From JBOGJI01 sp050747865 (GTDB taxonomy: Bacteria; Acidobacteriota; Thermoanaerobaculia; Multivoradales; JAHEKO01), in NCBI GenBank assembly GCA_050747865.1, contig JBOGJI010000236.1, positions 1 through 64,000 of the forward strand: a DNA stretch of 64,000 bases, given 5' to 3'. The position numbers and the translations under genes were made by a program. Every line of letters starts with the position of its first letter. The first letter of the stretch is position 1. Positions 26,682 to 35,373 of the stretch are shown here, piece by piece. Below the pieces are notes generated by a model. That model was not told the origin of the DNA. It saw nothing but the letters and a program-made list of their open reading frames with translations, and searched no databases.

Positions 26682-27758
26682 ATGAGCACGAAGTGGAATC
26701 TGTTGACCCGGCGGTCGTCCGCCGCGGCGATCGTCTTCGCGGCCGGCACCCTGGCCGCCTTGCTCGGCGGTTGCGGCGCGGACGAGGTGCCGGCGGCGAG
26801 CAACGGAAACGTCACCGAGGAGCGGCTCACCCAGGTCCAGGTGGAGGCGGTGGAGCCGCGGCCCGCCGTCGAGACCATCGAGGTCGCGGCGGATGTGCTG
26901 GCCGACCGGCGCGCGACGCTGGCGGCGGAGGTGGCGGGGACCGTCGAGGCGGTGGAGGCGGATCTCGGTGATCGGGTGGGCGCCGGCGCGGTGCTCATCC
27001 GCATCGACACCAGCGGCATCGCCACCGAGGTGGAGGAGGCGGAGGCCAACTTCCGGCAGGCCGAGGAGGATGCCGCCCGCGCCGAGGCCCTGTTCGAGAA
27101 GCGCTCGATCACCCGCGACCGGCTGACCGCCGCGCGCACCGCGCTCGACGTGTCGCGGGCGCGCCTGGAGTCGGCGCATATCCGGCTCGGCGACTTGACG
27201 GTGCGCGCCCCCTGGGCCGGCGAGGTCGCCTCCCGCATGGTCGAGGTCGGCGACTACGTGGACGTCGGCGACGGCATGCTCGAGCTGGTGGCCGTCGATC
27301 GCCTGAAGATCCGCGCCGAGGTGGCGGCGGAGGACGCCCAATACATCGAGCAGGGAGAGCCCGCCACCCTGCGGCTGCAGGCCCTGCCCGGCGAGATCTT
27401 CGAGGCCGAGGTCGTGCGCATCGGCGCCTCGCTGACCTCCACCTCGCGCACCCTGCCGATCGAGGTCGAGCTGGCGAACCCGGGCGGCCGCCTCAAGCCC
27501 GGCATGTTCGGGCGTCTGACACTGCCCCGGCGGCAGCTCGAGGCGGCGTTGCTGGTGCCGCTGGCGGCGCTGGTCGACTACGAGGACGGCAAGGTCGTCT
27601 ACGTGGTCGAGGACGGGGTGGCGCGGCGGCGGCCGGTCACGCCGGGGGCGGTGATCGGGGAGCGGGTGGCCGTCGAGGAGGGGCTCGCCGCCGGAGATCG
27701 GGTGATCGTTCGCGGTCAGGACCAGGTCGCCGACGGGCAGCAAGTGGAGGTCGTATGA
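26682..27758 (+). CDS. RND efflux periplasmic adaptor (membrane fusion protein)
   Basis: The 358-aa lipoprotein (lipobox LGGC, Cys31) links the RND pump to the TolC channel. The biotinyl-lipoyl-like hairpin is visible as LAAEVAGTVEAVEADLGDRVGAGAVLIRID, followed by a helical hairpin (residues ~110-145), and then VRAPWAGEVASRMVEVGDYV and the beta-barrel domain. The ATG lies after GAGGAGTGA. It overlaps the pump gene by four bases (ATGA), confirming one operon. Confidence 0.93.
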   Translation: MSTKWNLLTRRSSAAAIVFAAGTLAALLGGCGADEVPAASNGNVTEERLTQVQVEAVEPRPAVETIEVAADVLADRRATLAAEVAGTVEAVEADLGDRVGAGAVLIRIDTSGIATEVEEAEANFRQAEEDAARAEALFEKRSITRDRLTAARTALDVSRARLESAHIRLGDLTVRAPWAGEVASRMVEVGDYVDVGDGMLELVAVDRLKIRAEVAAEDAQYIEQGEPATLRLQALPGEIFEAEVVRIGASLTSTSRTLPIEVELANPGGRLKPGMFGRLTLPRRQLEAALLVPLAALVDYEDGKVVYVVEDGVARRRPVTPGAVIGERVAVEEGLAAGDRVIVRGQDQVADGQQVEVV

Positions 27759-30700
27759 GCCGGCTCACCGATGTCTCGTTGAAGCACCGCGCGACGGTGT
27801 TCTTCTCGATGCTGGTGGTGATCATCGCCGGCCTCTTCGCCTACTTGACTCTGCCGCGGGAGTCGAGCCCGGACGTCCAGATCCCGATGATCATCGTCTA
27901 CACCCTCTACCCGGGGGCGGCGCCGGCCGATATCGAGTCGATCATCACCGAGCCGATCGAGCGCGAGCTCCAGGGCCTGGAGGACATGAAGGAGCTCACT
28001 TCGGTCTCCCAGGAGTCGGCGTCAGTGGTGACCATCGAGTTCGAGTCCGGCACCGACATCGACGACGCCCGGCAGAAGGTGCGCGACCGGGTGGACCAGG
28101 CGAAGGTGGACTTCCCCGACGACGCCGAGGAGCCGGTGCTGCAGGAGATCAACTTCTCGGAGTTCCCCGTGGTACAGGTCAACCTGGCTGGGGACGTCGG
28201 ACCGGCGGTGCTCAAGGAGCTGGCCGAGGACCTCCAGGACGAGCTGGAAACCGTGCCCGGCGTGCTGCGCGTCAACCTGGTCGGCGGCCTGGAGCGCGAG
28301 GTGCGCGTGGACGTCGACCTCGATCGTCTCAACTCCTACGGTCTCTCCCTCGACGCCATCGTGGGGGCCATCGGCCGCGAGAACGTGGCCATCCCGGGCG
28401 GTGATCTCGACGTGGGCGATCAGAGCTTTTCGGTGCGCGTCCCCGGGGAAGTGGAGAACCCGCTGGAGATCGCCGACTTCGTGGTGAGCGCCAAGGGGGG
28501 CAACCCAGTGTACGTCCGCGACGTCGCCACTGTGACCTACGGCTTCAAGGACCGCGAGTCGCACGCCCGCATCAACGGCCAGGAGTCCGTCGCCGTGACG
28601 GTGCAGAAGCGCCTCGGCGCCAACATCATCGACGTCGTCGACGCGGTGAAGACCCAGGTGGCCGAGGAGCAGGAGAGCTGGCCGGCGAGCGTCAGAGCCA
28701 CCGTCCTCGGCGACCAGTCGCGGGACATCCGCAACATGGTCGCTGACCTGGAGAACAACATTCTCTCCGGCCTCATCCTGGTGGTGGCGGTCTTGCTGCT
28801 CGCCATGGGCTTCCGGCCGGCGCTCTTCGTCGGCCTGGCGATCCCGTTTTCCATGCTGATCACGTTCTTCGTGTTGCAGGCCACCGGCGTCACCCTGAAC
28901 ATGGTGGTCCTGTTCGCCCTGGTGTTGGCGGTCGGCATGCTGGTCGACAACGGGATCGTGGTGGTGGAGAACATCTACCGCCACATGCAGGAGGGGAGCC
29001 TGCCGGACACGGCGGCATCGATCGCCACCCGGGAGGTCGGCGCGGCCATCCTCTTCTCGACCCTCACGACCTTCGCCGCCTTCTCGCCGCTCTATTTCTG
29101 GCCCGGGATCGTCGGCGACTTCATGGTCTACATGCCAATGACAGTGTCGATCGCGCTCGGCGCCTCCCTGCTCGTGGCGTTCACCATGAATCCCGTGCTC
29201 TGCGCCCGCTTCCTCAAGGCGGCCCCGCGTTCCGCGGCCGCGGCAGGGGGCGAGGTGGCGGGGTGGCGGGGGAGCTGGGGGGCTGGGATCCTCGAGCGCT
29301 ATCGCGGGATCCTCGGCTGGGCGCTCGATCACCGCTTGGCGACGGTCAACCTGGCGATCGGGGTCTTCGTGCTGATGTTCGTGCTCTTCGGCATGTTCGG
29401 CCCCGGCGTGGAATTCTTCCCAGAGACCGAGCCGACGCAGATCTTCGTCGACGTGGAGCAGCCGGCGGGCACCCGGCTGGAGGCGACGGACGAGCTGGCG
29501 GTGGAGCTGGAGGAGCGCCTGGAAGGACTGCCCGACGTCAACCTCCTGGCCTCCTCGGTGGGCGCCGGCAGCCAGAACGACTTCGGGGGCGGCCAGGGGG
29601 GCGGCGACTCCAATGTGGCGCGGCTGACCATCGACCTGCTCGAGCGCGAGGACCGCGAGCAGAACTCCTTCCTGACCATGGATCAGGTGCGCGAGCGCAC
29701 CGCGGGGATCCCCGGCGCCATCATCGAGGTGGACCGCCTCGAGGACGGCCCGCCGGTTGGGGAGCCGGTGCAGATCGAGGTCAGGGGCGAAGACTTCGCG
29801 ACCCTCGGCGCGATCTCCCGGCGGATCCGCGAGTCCATCCGCGACATCGACGGGCTGGTGTCTCTGGACGACGACTTCGACCTGGCGCGGCCGGAGGCGC
29901 GGCTGCACGTGGACCGCACCCAGGCGGCGCGCTTCGGGCTGTCGACGGCGGACATCGCCACGGCGGTGCGCACGGCGGTCAGCGGCACGGAGGCCTCGGA
30001 GTACCGCCGGCCCGGCCGCGACGAGGAGGACATCACGGTGCGGCTGCGCGAGGCGGATCGGCGGTCGCTCGCCGACCTGGAGCGCCTGCGCCTGCCGACG
30101 GCCTCGGGCGAGCTGGTGCCGCTGACCGCGGTGGCACGGCTCGAACGCACGGCGGCGCTCACGGCGATCAACCACAAGGAGCGGGATCGCGTGGTCACCA
30201 TCACCGGGGACGTGACGAACCCCACCTTGGCGCGGCCGGTGCGCGCGGAGGCGCAGCGGCGGCTGGAGGCGATCCGCGACCTGCTGCCAACGGGCTACCG
30301 GATGGAGTTCACCGGCGGCAGCGAGGACGAGCAGGAAGCGCAGGCGTTCCTCTCCAAGGCCTTCCTCTACGCTCTGTTGCTGGTGCTGGCGCTCCTGGTG
30401 GCGAAGTTCGACTCCCTGAAGCTCTCCGCCATCGTGATGACCTCGGTGGTCATGTCGATGGTCGGCGTGTTCTTCGGGCTGCTCGTCACCCGCCTGCCGT
30501 TCGGCATCATCATGACCGGCCTGGGAGTCATCTCGCTGGCCGGAGTGGTAGTGAACAACGCCATCGTGCTGCTCGACTACGGCGAGCAGCTGCGCGAGCG
30601 GGGTCTGCCGCGGCGCGAGCTGGTGATGCTCACGGGGCTACGGCGTTTCCGGCCGGTGATGCTGACGGCGGTGACCACGATTTTGGGGCTCATCCCCCTG

Positions 30701-30976
30701 GCCACGGGTTTCGGCTTCGATTTCCGGAACTTCGTGTTCGTGACCGGGGGGGAGAGCTCGCAGTGGTGGAAGGGGCTGGCCATCGCCGTCATCTTCGGCC
30801 TGGCGCTGGCGACCTTCCTCACCCTGGTCGTGGTGCCGGTGCTCTACGACCTGGTGCTCGCCGGGCACGAGCGGCGGGCGCGCAAGCGCGGCGCCGGCGG
30901 GGACGAAGACGTCAACGGCGAGCTCGAGGATTCCCTGGCGGCTCTGGAGCGCGACGAAGGCGTCCTGGTCAGCTGA
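27755..30976 (+). CDS. RND-family efflux transporter permease
   Basis: The 1073-aa inner membrane pump uses the proton gradient to export compounds. It has the usual two-fold layout of twelve membrane segments with two large periplasmic loops. Landmarks are FFSMLVVIIAGLFAYLTLPRESSPDVQIP at the N-terminus, the acidic helix VLFALVLAVGMLVDNGIVVVENIYRHM (proton relay Asp), and a second-half GLGVISLAGVVVNNAIVLLDYGEQLRER. A gly/asp-rich GGGQGGGDSN insert occurs near residue 610. The substrate is not readable; antibiotics, dyes or lipids are possible. Control by the neighbouring MarR protein is likely. Confidence 0.95.
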   Translation: MSRLTDVSLKHRATVFFSMLVVIIAGLFAYLTLPRESSPDVQIPMIIVYTLYPGAAPADIESIITEPIERELQGLEDMKELTSVSQESASVVTIEFESGTDIDDARQKVRDRVDQAKVDFPDDAEEPVLQEINFSEFPVVQVNLAGDVGPAVLKELAEDLQDELETVPGVLRVNLVGGLEREVRVDVDLDRLNSYGLSLDAIVGAIGRENVAIPGGDLDVGDQSFSVRVPGEVENPLEIADFVVSAKGGNPVYVRDVATVTYGFKDRESHARINGQESVAVTVQKRLGANIIDVVDAVKTQVAEEQESWPASVRATVLGDQSRDIRNMVADLENNILSGLILVVAVLLLAMGFRPALFVGLAIPFSMLITFFVLQATGVTLNMVVLFALVLAVGMLVDNGIVVVENIYRHMQEGSLPDTAASIATREVGAAILFSTLTTFAAFSPLYFWPGIVGDFMVYMPMTVSIALGASLLVAFTMNPVLCARFLKAAPRSAAAAGGEVAGWRGSWGAGILERYRGILGWALDHRLATVNLAIGVFVLMFVLFGMFGPGVEFFPETEPTQIFVDVEQPAGTRLEATDELAVELEERLEGLPDVNLLASSVGAGSQNDFGGGQGGGDSNVARLTIDLLEREDREQNSFLTMDQVRERTAGIPGAIIEVDRLEDGPPVGEPVQIEVRGEDFATLGAISRRIRESIRDIDGLVSLDDDFDLARPEARLHVDRTQAARFGLSTADIATAVRTAVSGTEASEYRRPGRDEEDITVRLREADRRSLADLERLRLPTASGELVPLTAVARLERTAALTAINHKERDRVVTITGDVTNPTLARPVRAEAQRRLEAIRDLLPTGYRMEFTGGSEDEQEAQAFLSKAFLYALLLVLALLVAKFDSLKLSAIVMTSVVMSMVGVFFGLLVTRLPFGIIMTGLGVISLAGVVVNNAIVLLDYGEQLRERGLPRRELVMLTGLRRFRPVMLTAVTTILGLIPLATGFGFDFRNFVFVTGGESSQWWKGLAIAVIFGLALATFLTLVVVPVLYDLVLAGHERRARKRGAGGDEDVNGELEDSLAALERDEGVLVS

Positions 30977-30987
30977 CCCCTTCGCCT

Positions 30988-31046
30988 GAAGCGGCCGGCT
31001 TCCGTGCCGGCCGTGGCGCGCGGCCGGCAGAGACGCCGGCCGCTTC
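30988..31046. repeat. Nested inverted repeats between the RND operon and the RuBisCO-like gene
   Basis: GAAGCGGCCGGC and its perfect complement (31035-31046) flank a second perfect pair GCCGGCCG / CGGCCGGC. The 59-base region can form a large cruciform or transcript hairpin after the pump gene. No T-run follows. Confidence 0.7.
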
Positions 31047-31076
31047 GGGTCCCATCGCAGCTACTACGATAGGCAC

Positions 31077-32216
31077 GTGGTCGACGCTGGCTTCGATCGT
31101 GTGCATGTCACCTACCGGTTTCCGCTGACCGCGGGCGAAGACCCGAAGGCCCGCGCGCGGGAGATGGCGCGGGAGCAGACGGTGGAGGTGCCGGAGGGGT
31201 GCTTTCCGCCGGAGTTCGAGGGTGCGGTGGTGGCCGAGGTGGCGGGTGTGGAACGCGTGGGCGAGGGCGTTGTGGAGGTGCGGCTCACCTACTCGCGGGA
31301 GGTCGCCGGGGGCGGGGTGCCGCAGCTCTTGAACCTGCTGCTGGGCAACGTGTCGATGTTCGAGCGGGTGCGGGTGGTGGACATCGGGTGGCCGGATTGG
31401 GTGGGGGAGATCGCGGCCGGGCCGGCCTTCGGGGTCGACGGGGTGCGCCGGCTCACGGGTGTGTTCGGGCGGCCGCTGCTCGCCACCGCGGTGAAGCCGC
31501 TGGGCCACACGGTCGAAGAGCTCGCCCGCCGCTGTCGGGAGTTCGTGCTCGGCGGCCTGGACATCGTGAAGGACGACCACTCCCTGGCCGACCAGGAGTG
31601 GGCGCCGTTCGCCGAGCGCGTGGCGCGCTGCCAGGAGGCGGTGGCGAAGGCGGGCGGCGAGGCCGGGTCGGAGGCGCTCTACGTGCCGCACCTGAGCGGG
31701 CCGTTCGAGGAGCTGCCGTGGCGCGTCGAGCGCTTGCGGGCCCTGGGCTGCCGGGCGGTGATGGTCCATCCGGCCATCCTCGGGTGGGACGTCGTGCGCT
31801 GGCTCGCAGCCGAGTCCGGGCTCGCAGTCTTCACCCACCCCACGTTCTCGGGACCCCTGTGGGCTGTCCCGGATACCGGCATCGCCCCCGAGATCCTGCT
31901 CGGCGACCTCCTGCGTCTGCTCGGCTCCGACGTCGTGGTATACCCGAACGCCGCCGGGCGGTTTCCCATTACGCTGCAGGAGGTGAATGCAATCGCCGCC
32001 CGCCTGCGCCGGCCGTGGGAGGGTATACGGCCGGCCCTACCGATGCTCGGAGGCGGCATCGACCTCGAACGCGTGGGAGAGTGGGCGTCACGTTTCGGCC
32101 CCGACACCGTCCTTCTCGTCGGCTCGAGCCTTTACGCCCAGGGCGACCTGCGCGCCGCCTCCTCCCGCCTACGCCAGGCAATTGAGACGCGATCCATAGG
32201 ACGACACAGTTCATAA
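31077..32216 (+). CDS. RuBisCO-like protein (form IV type)
   Basis: The 379-aa protein has the RuBisCO large-subunit fold with an N-terminal domain and barrel. Lys in ATAVKPLGHT corresponds to catalytic Lys175, and GGLDIVKDDHSLAD at 159-172 holds the carbamylated Lys (165) and Asp, but the third metal ligand Glu is His168. HPTFSG and LGGGID phosphate-site residues are kept, and the loop-6 Lys region is not. It is therefore a RuBisCO-like protein, not a CO2-fixing enzyme. Known relatives act as enolases or isomerases in methionine salvage or sugar-acid breakdown; the reaction here is unknown. GTG 31077 is six bases after TACGAT, suggesting a leaderless message. Confidence 0.88.
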   Translation: MVDAGFDRVHVTYRFPLTAGEDPKARAREMAREQTVEVPEGCFPPEFEGAVVAEVAGVERVGEGVVEVRLTYSREVAGGGVPQLLNLLLGNVSMFERVRVVDIGWPDWVGEIAAGPAFGVDGVRRLTGVFGRPLLATAVKPLGHTVEELARRCREFVLGGLDIVKDDHSLADQEWAPFAERVARCQEAVAKAGGEAGSEALYVPHLSGPFEELPWRVERLRALGCRAVMVHPAILGWDVVRWLAAESGLAVFTHPTFSGPLWAVPDTGIAPEILLGDLLRLLGSDVVVYPNAAGRFPITLQEVNAIAARLRRPWEGIRPALPMLGGGIDLERVGEWASRFGPDTVLLVGSSLYAQGDLRAASSRLRQAIETRSIGRHSS

Positions 32217-32312
32217 TGCGTTCTTCGACCGAGGAGAAGATGTTCCCGCGAGTAGGCATCCCGGCGACGACGAGATCCTCTGCCGCTACGGTGGCGGATA
32301 CCGGCTGTGAAG

Positions 32313-32699
32313 CTACCAGACCAGCTCGACGTCGTATGCGCTGAGCTTCGGATCCGCCGTCAGAATCGGAACCCGCTCATGCTGCGCCTGGGCGACCAGC
32401 ATGCGGTCGAAGGGATCCCGATGATGCAGGGGCAGCTCGGCTACGCGGGCGCAGTGCTTGTGGCCGATCGGGAGCAGCTCGACACCCTGGTCGGTGACGA
32501 GCTCCGCGTACAGGCGCTCCAGGGGCCGGCCCAGCTCGAGCTTGCCGGTACGGAGCTTGACCGCGATCTCCCACGAGCTCGCGATGCTCCAGAGCAGCTC
32601 GTTGGCGCCGTCTTTCAGGATTGCGTGGGCATGCCCCGATAGCCGCGTGTCGTCCCGCAGCCACCAGAGCATCGCGTGCGTGTCGACGAGGACCCTCAA
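32313..32699 (-). CDS. PIN-domain toxin (VapC-type)
   Basis: The 128-aa protein is a PIN nuclease. Acidic residues fit the active site: Asp6 in VLVDTHAMLWWL, Glu44 in SSWEIAVK, Asp95 and Asp98 in RDPFDRML, and Asp116 in ILTADPKL. This subgroup ('LDTHxxLWW', 'DPFDR') is usual for VapC-type toxins that cut tRNA or rRNA, although the target cannot be read. It overlaps the antitoxin stop by four bases (ATGA). It converges with the RuBisCO-like gene, with 97 featureless bases between. Confidence 0.93.
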   Translation of the reverse strand: MRVLVDTHAMLWWLRDDTRLSGHAHAILKDGANELLWSIASSWEIAVKLRTGKLELGRPLERLYAELVTDQGVELLPIGHKHCARVAELPLHHRDPFDRMLVAQAQHERVPILTADPKLSAYDVELVW

Positions 32700-32929
32700 G
32701 GCTCAAGCGGCTCCAGCCACGCCTCGTCGAGCTCTTCGTTGAAATCGTCCGCGATGCGCAGGCTGTCCCGCCAGGTGCCTGGCCGGCGTTCTGCAGCAGG
32801 GGGGGCGATGCGCACCAGGCGCGCCACCCGCCTGCCGTAGCGGGCGATGACCACTTCTTCACCAGCCTCGACCAGGGTCAGCAGGCGGGAGAGCTGGGTC
32901 TTCGCCTCCTGCACATTCACGACCGTCAT
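32696..32929 (-). CDS. Phd/YefM-type antitoxin
   Basis: The 77-aa protein starts VVNVQEAKTQLSRLLTLVEAGEEVVIARYGRRVARLV, the DNA-binding Phd/YefM fold, and has an acidic C-terminal tail (residues 52-77) of the kind that wraps the toxin. It should neutralise the PIN toxin and repress the pair. The promoter at 32936-32964 puts the transcript start on or next to the ATG at 32929, so the message appears leaderless. Three TGGTC copies in the promoter spacer are operator candidates. Confidence 0.92.
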   Translation of the reverse strand: MTVVNVQEAKTQLSRLLTLVEAGEEVVIARYGRRVARLVRIAPPAAERRPGTWRDSLRIADDFNEELDEAWLEPLEP

Positions 32930-32935
32930 GCGAAG

Positions 32936-32964
32936 AGTTTAGACCAGACCACTGACCAGGTCAA
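32936..32964 (-). promoter_or_regulatory. Toxin-antitoxin promoter with TGGTC repeats
   Basis: On the minus strand TTGACC (32959-32964), 17 bases and TAAACT (32936-32941) form a good promoter; the ATG follows six bases later. The spacer reads CTGGTCAGTGGTCTGGTC, with TGGTC three times, a likely autorepression site. Confidence 0.75.
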
Positions 32965-33033
32965 CATCTACGCACCGGTGTTTGGAGCCATGTCCCTGGC
33001 CTCCCGCTGTGGTGGGAATCCCCAAGATCCCAT

Positions 33034-34284
33034 TCAAATAGATCGGAATCGTCGCGTCACGACGCGGATTCCCAGGCCGACCGCGAGGACCGCGACTCCC
33101 GTGAGGATGACCGGCGGGGCCAGCGAGAGCGCCAGGACCGCGCAGGCGGTCACCCCGACGACGGGGATGGCATTGGAGTAGAGCTTCGCCTGTGTGGGCA
33201 TGCGCAGCGCCGCCACGTTGGCGATGCCGTAGTAGATGAGGATGGTGAAGGAGGCGGCCGAGGCGACGCCGGCGAGCGTCCCGGTGGCCGCGACTACGGC
33301 GGCCACCGCCCCGATCGCCAGCACCGCGCGTCCCGGGACTCCGTGGCGGGGATGGATGTGGGCGAAGACGCCCGGCAGGTCGCCGCGGCGGGCCATGGCG
33401 AATCCCATGCGCGACAGCCCCAGGAGCTGGGAGAGGATGACGCCCAGCATGGCCGTCACGCCTCCTGCCGATACCACCGTGGCGATTCCGGGGGTGGGGA
33501 AGGATCTCGCGGCGACCTGCAGCGGTGCCGCGGTCGCTCCCAGGGCTTGCGAGCCGACGGCGCCGACCGCCACGGCGGCGACGCCCAGGTAGAGCAGGAC
33601 GGCGCCACCGATGGTGATGATGGTGGCGCGCGGGATGGTCCGCCGCGGCTCGCGCACCTCCTCAGCCAGGGTGGCGATGCGAGCGTAGCCGGTGTAGGCG
33701 AAGAAGAGGAGCGCCGCGGCCTCGAGGATGCCCTTCCAGCCGGTGGGCGCGAACGGGCGCAGGTGCTCCACCCGGAACGCGCCGGCACCGGTGGCGATGA
33801 AGATCAGGAGGGTGCCCAGCGACACCGCGACGATCAGGAAGTTCACACCGCTGGAGCGGCGGATGCCGAAGTAGTTGAGCGCGGTGAAGACGACGATCGC
33901 CGCCACGGCGATCGCCCGCGCCGGGATTCCGGGCAACAACGCGTCGAGATAGCCGGCGAGCCCGAGGGCGACGGTTCCGGCCGCGGCGATCTTGCTGGCC
34001 AGGAACATCCAGCCGGCGGCGAAGCCGGCCCAGGGGTTGAGGGCCCGGTAGCCGTATTCGTAGGTGCCGCCGGACTGCGGGTACTCGGCGGCGAGCTGCG
34101 CGGAGCTCAGGGCGTTGCAGGTGGCGGCCACGGCGGCGACACCCAAGGCGACGAGGAACGCCGGCCCGGCGACGCCCGCCGCCACCCCGGTGACCACGAA
34201 GATCCCCGCCCCGACGATGGCGCCGAAGCCGATCCCCACCGCGTCGAGCGTGCCGAGCTCGCGCCGCAGCCCGGCCGCAGTCAT
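33034..34284 (-). CDS. APC-family amino acid permease
   Basis: The 416-aa inner membrane protein has about twelve hydrophobic segments and the APC signature GIGFGAIVGAGIFVVTGVAA in helix 1, where the broken helix binds the amino acid backbone. PQSGGTYEYGYRALNPWAGFAAGW follows. It is short for a full CAT-type transporter. ATG 34284 overlaps the stop of the preceding gene (ATGA), so it belongs to the operon that starts with the AlkP-type proteins. The substrate is not known. Confidence 0.9.
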   Translation of the reverse strand: MTAAGLRRELGTLDAVGIGFGAIVGAGIFVVTGVAAGVAGPAFLVALGVAAVAATCNALSSAQLAAEYPQSGGTYEYGYRALNPWAGFAAGWMFLASKIAAAGTVALGLAGYLDALLPGIPARAIAVAAIVVFTALNYFGIRRSSGVNFLIVAVSLGTLLIFIATGAGAFRVEHLRPFAPTGWKGILEAAALLFFAYTGYARIATLAEEVREPRRTIPRATIITIGGAVLLYLGVAAVAVGAVGSQALGATAAPLQVAARSFPTPGIATVVSAGGVTAMLGVILSQLLGLSRMGFAMARRGDLPGVFAHIHPRHGVPGRAVLAIGAVAAVVAATGTLAGVASAASFTILIYYGIANVAALRMPTQAKLYSNAIPVVGVTACAVLALSLAPPVILTGVAVLAVGLGIRVVTRRFRSI

Positions 34285-35111
34285 ATGGTGACGCCGAGGG
34301 GCTTCTTCAGGAGGAGGGCGGCGACGACGGTGAGGATGAAGAAGGCGATGAGCCAGTGGGTGTGCCAGCCGAGGAGGTTGACCTCGGCGTCCGGGTAGCG
34401 GAGCTCGATCGAGGTGACGGGGCCGCCCTTGGCGAGAGGGGCCTCGGCGGGGTAGAGGAGCTGAGCCCCGAGGCTTGCTCCCGGACGCACCGGAGATCGG
34501 CGGACGACCTGGTTCGAAACGGTGAGGCTCTTGGTGTAGCTCGCGCCGCCGACGGCGAGCTCGAGCGTGTGCTCGCCCGGCTCGACCGCCCGCAGGCGCC
34601 AGACGAGCTTGCGCTCCGTGGGGATCCAGACGGCGGGTGTCTCCACCTCGGCACCGGAAGGGGCGTTCAGGGTGACAGCCGGCTTGCCGTCGGCGGATGC
34701 GGTCGCCTCGTCGAGCCGGACTTGCAGCAGCGTCGTGTCTCCCGGGCGCAGGCCCTCGTAGCCATAGTGGAACTGGAGCTGGGCCACGAGCAGGAACAGG
34801 GGCGGCAGCAGCGCCACCAGGGGCACGAGAGTGTGGAGGAAGTAGCGGCCGGTGGCCCGCAAGATGCGCCCCTGGGCTCCGAGGAGGTTGCGCAGGTCGT
34901 CGTTGAACAGGCGGATCTCGAAGAAGCCGGCGAGCTGGCGCCGCCGCGCCGCCTCCAGGGCCTTCTGGTTCGAGGTCCACTTGAACAGCAGCAGCGCCAG
35001 CACGCCCACCACGGCCGAGATCGGCACCAGGGTGAGCATGGGGGAGCGCCCGGCGAACGGCGCCAGGATGGCGTCGAAGACGGCGCGCAGGGGGGCGTGG
35101 ATCAGCTCCAT
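34281..35111 (-). CDS. Membrane protein of unknown function
   Basis: The 276-aa protein has a hydrophobic segment at about 25-43, a basic amphipathic stretch (FKWTSNQKALEAARRRQLAG), a second segment at about 92-110, a soluble beta domain of ~130 residues, and a final segment near 252-270. The first half, with two helices separated by a basic coiled region, resembles the Oxa1/YidC/DUF106 superfamily in outline only; I would not call it that. It is coupled to the permease downstream and lies 27 bases after the ribbon-helix-helix gene. Confidence 0.75.
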   Translation of the reverse strand: MELIHAPLRAVFDAILAPFAGRSPMLTLVPISAVVGVLALLLFKWTSNQKALEAARRRQLAGFFEIRLFNDDLRNLLGAQGRILRATGRYFLHTLVPLVALLPPLFLLVAQLQFHYGYEGLRPGDTTLLQVRLDEATASADGKPAVTLNAPSGAEVETPAVWIPTERKLVWRLRAVEPGEHTLELAVGGASYTKSLTVSNQVVRRSPVRPGASLGAQLLYPAEAPLAKGGPVTSIELRYPDAEVNLLGWHTHWLIAFFILTVVAALLLKKPLGVTI

Positions 35112-35138
35112 GATGTCGCTCGAGGTCCGGCTCCGGCG

Positions 35139-35333
35139 TCAGGAGATGTAGCCGAGCCCCTGGAGGCGCTTCTTGATCTCCTCTTCGCTGCTCGCGTCCT
35201 CGAGCTTGGCCAGCTCCTTCTCCAGCGCGTGGGTGATGAACTCTTCGGCGCCGGAATAGCCGGCGAGCTTCGCGTAGCGCTTGACCTTGCTCACCAGGTC
35301 CTGATCCAGCTTGATCTTCACGGTTCCGAACAT
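35139..35333 (-). CDS. Small ribbon-helix-helix-like protein
   Basis: The 64-aa protein starts MFGTVKIKLDQDLVSKVKRYAKLAGYSGAEEFITHAL, the strand-helix-helix pattern of Arc/MetJ/CopG DNA-binding proteins, and is rich in lysine and acid. GGAGGA lies seven bases before ATG 35333. It sits in the middle of the AlkP operon without a toxin partner, so it may be an operon regulator rather than an antitoxin. Its end, LQGLGYIS, resembles the RLRALGYVD tail of the sulfatase-fold lipoprotein at 16358-18283. Confidence 0.7.
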   Translation of the reverse strand: MFGTVKIKLDQDLVSKVKRYAKLAGYSGAEEFITHALEKELAKLEDASSEEEIKKRLQGLGYIS

Positions 35334-35373
35334 CGTTGTGTCCTCCGCGGACGTCGAGCGGGAGGGCCCGGCG

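Noticed and set aside
28022..30175. Minus-strand frame of 717 codons within the RND pump gene
   Set aside because: Low-complexity His/Arg/Glu-rich shadow of a clear transporter gene.
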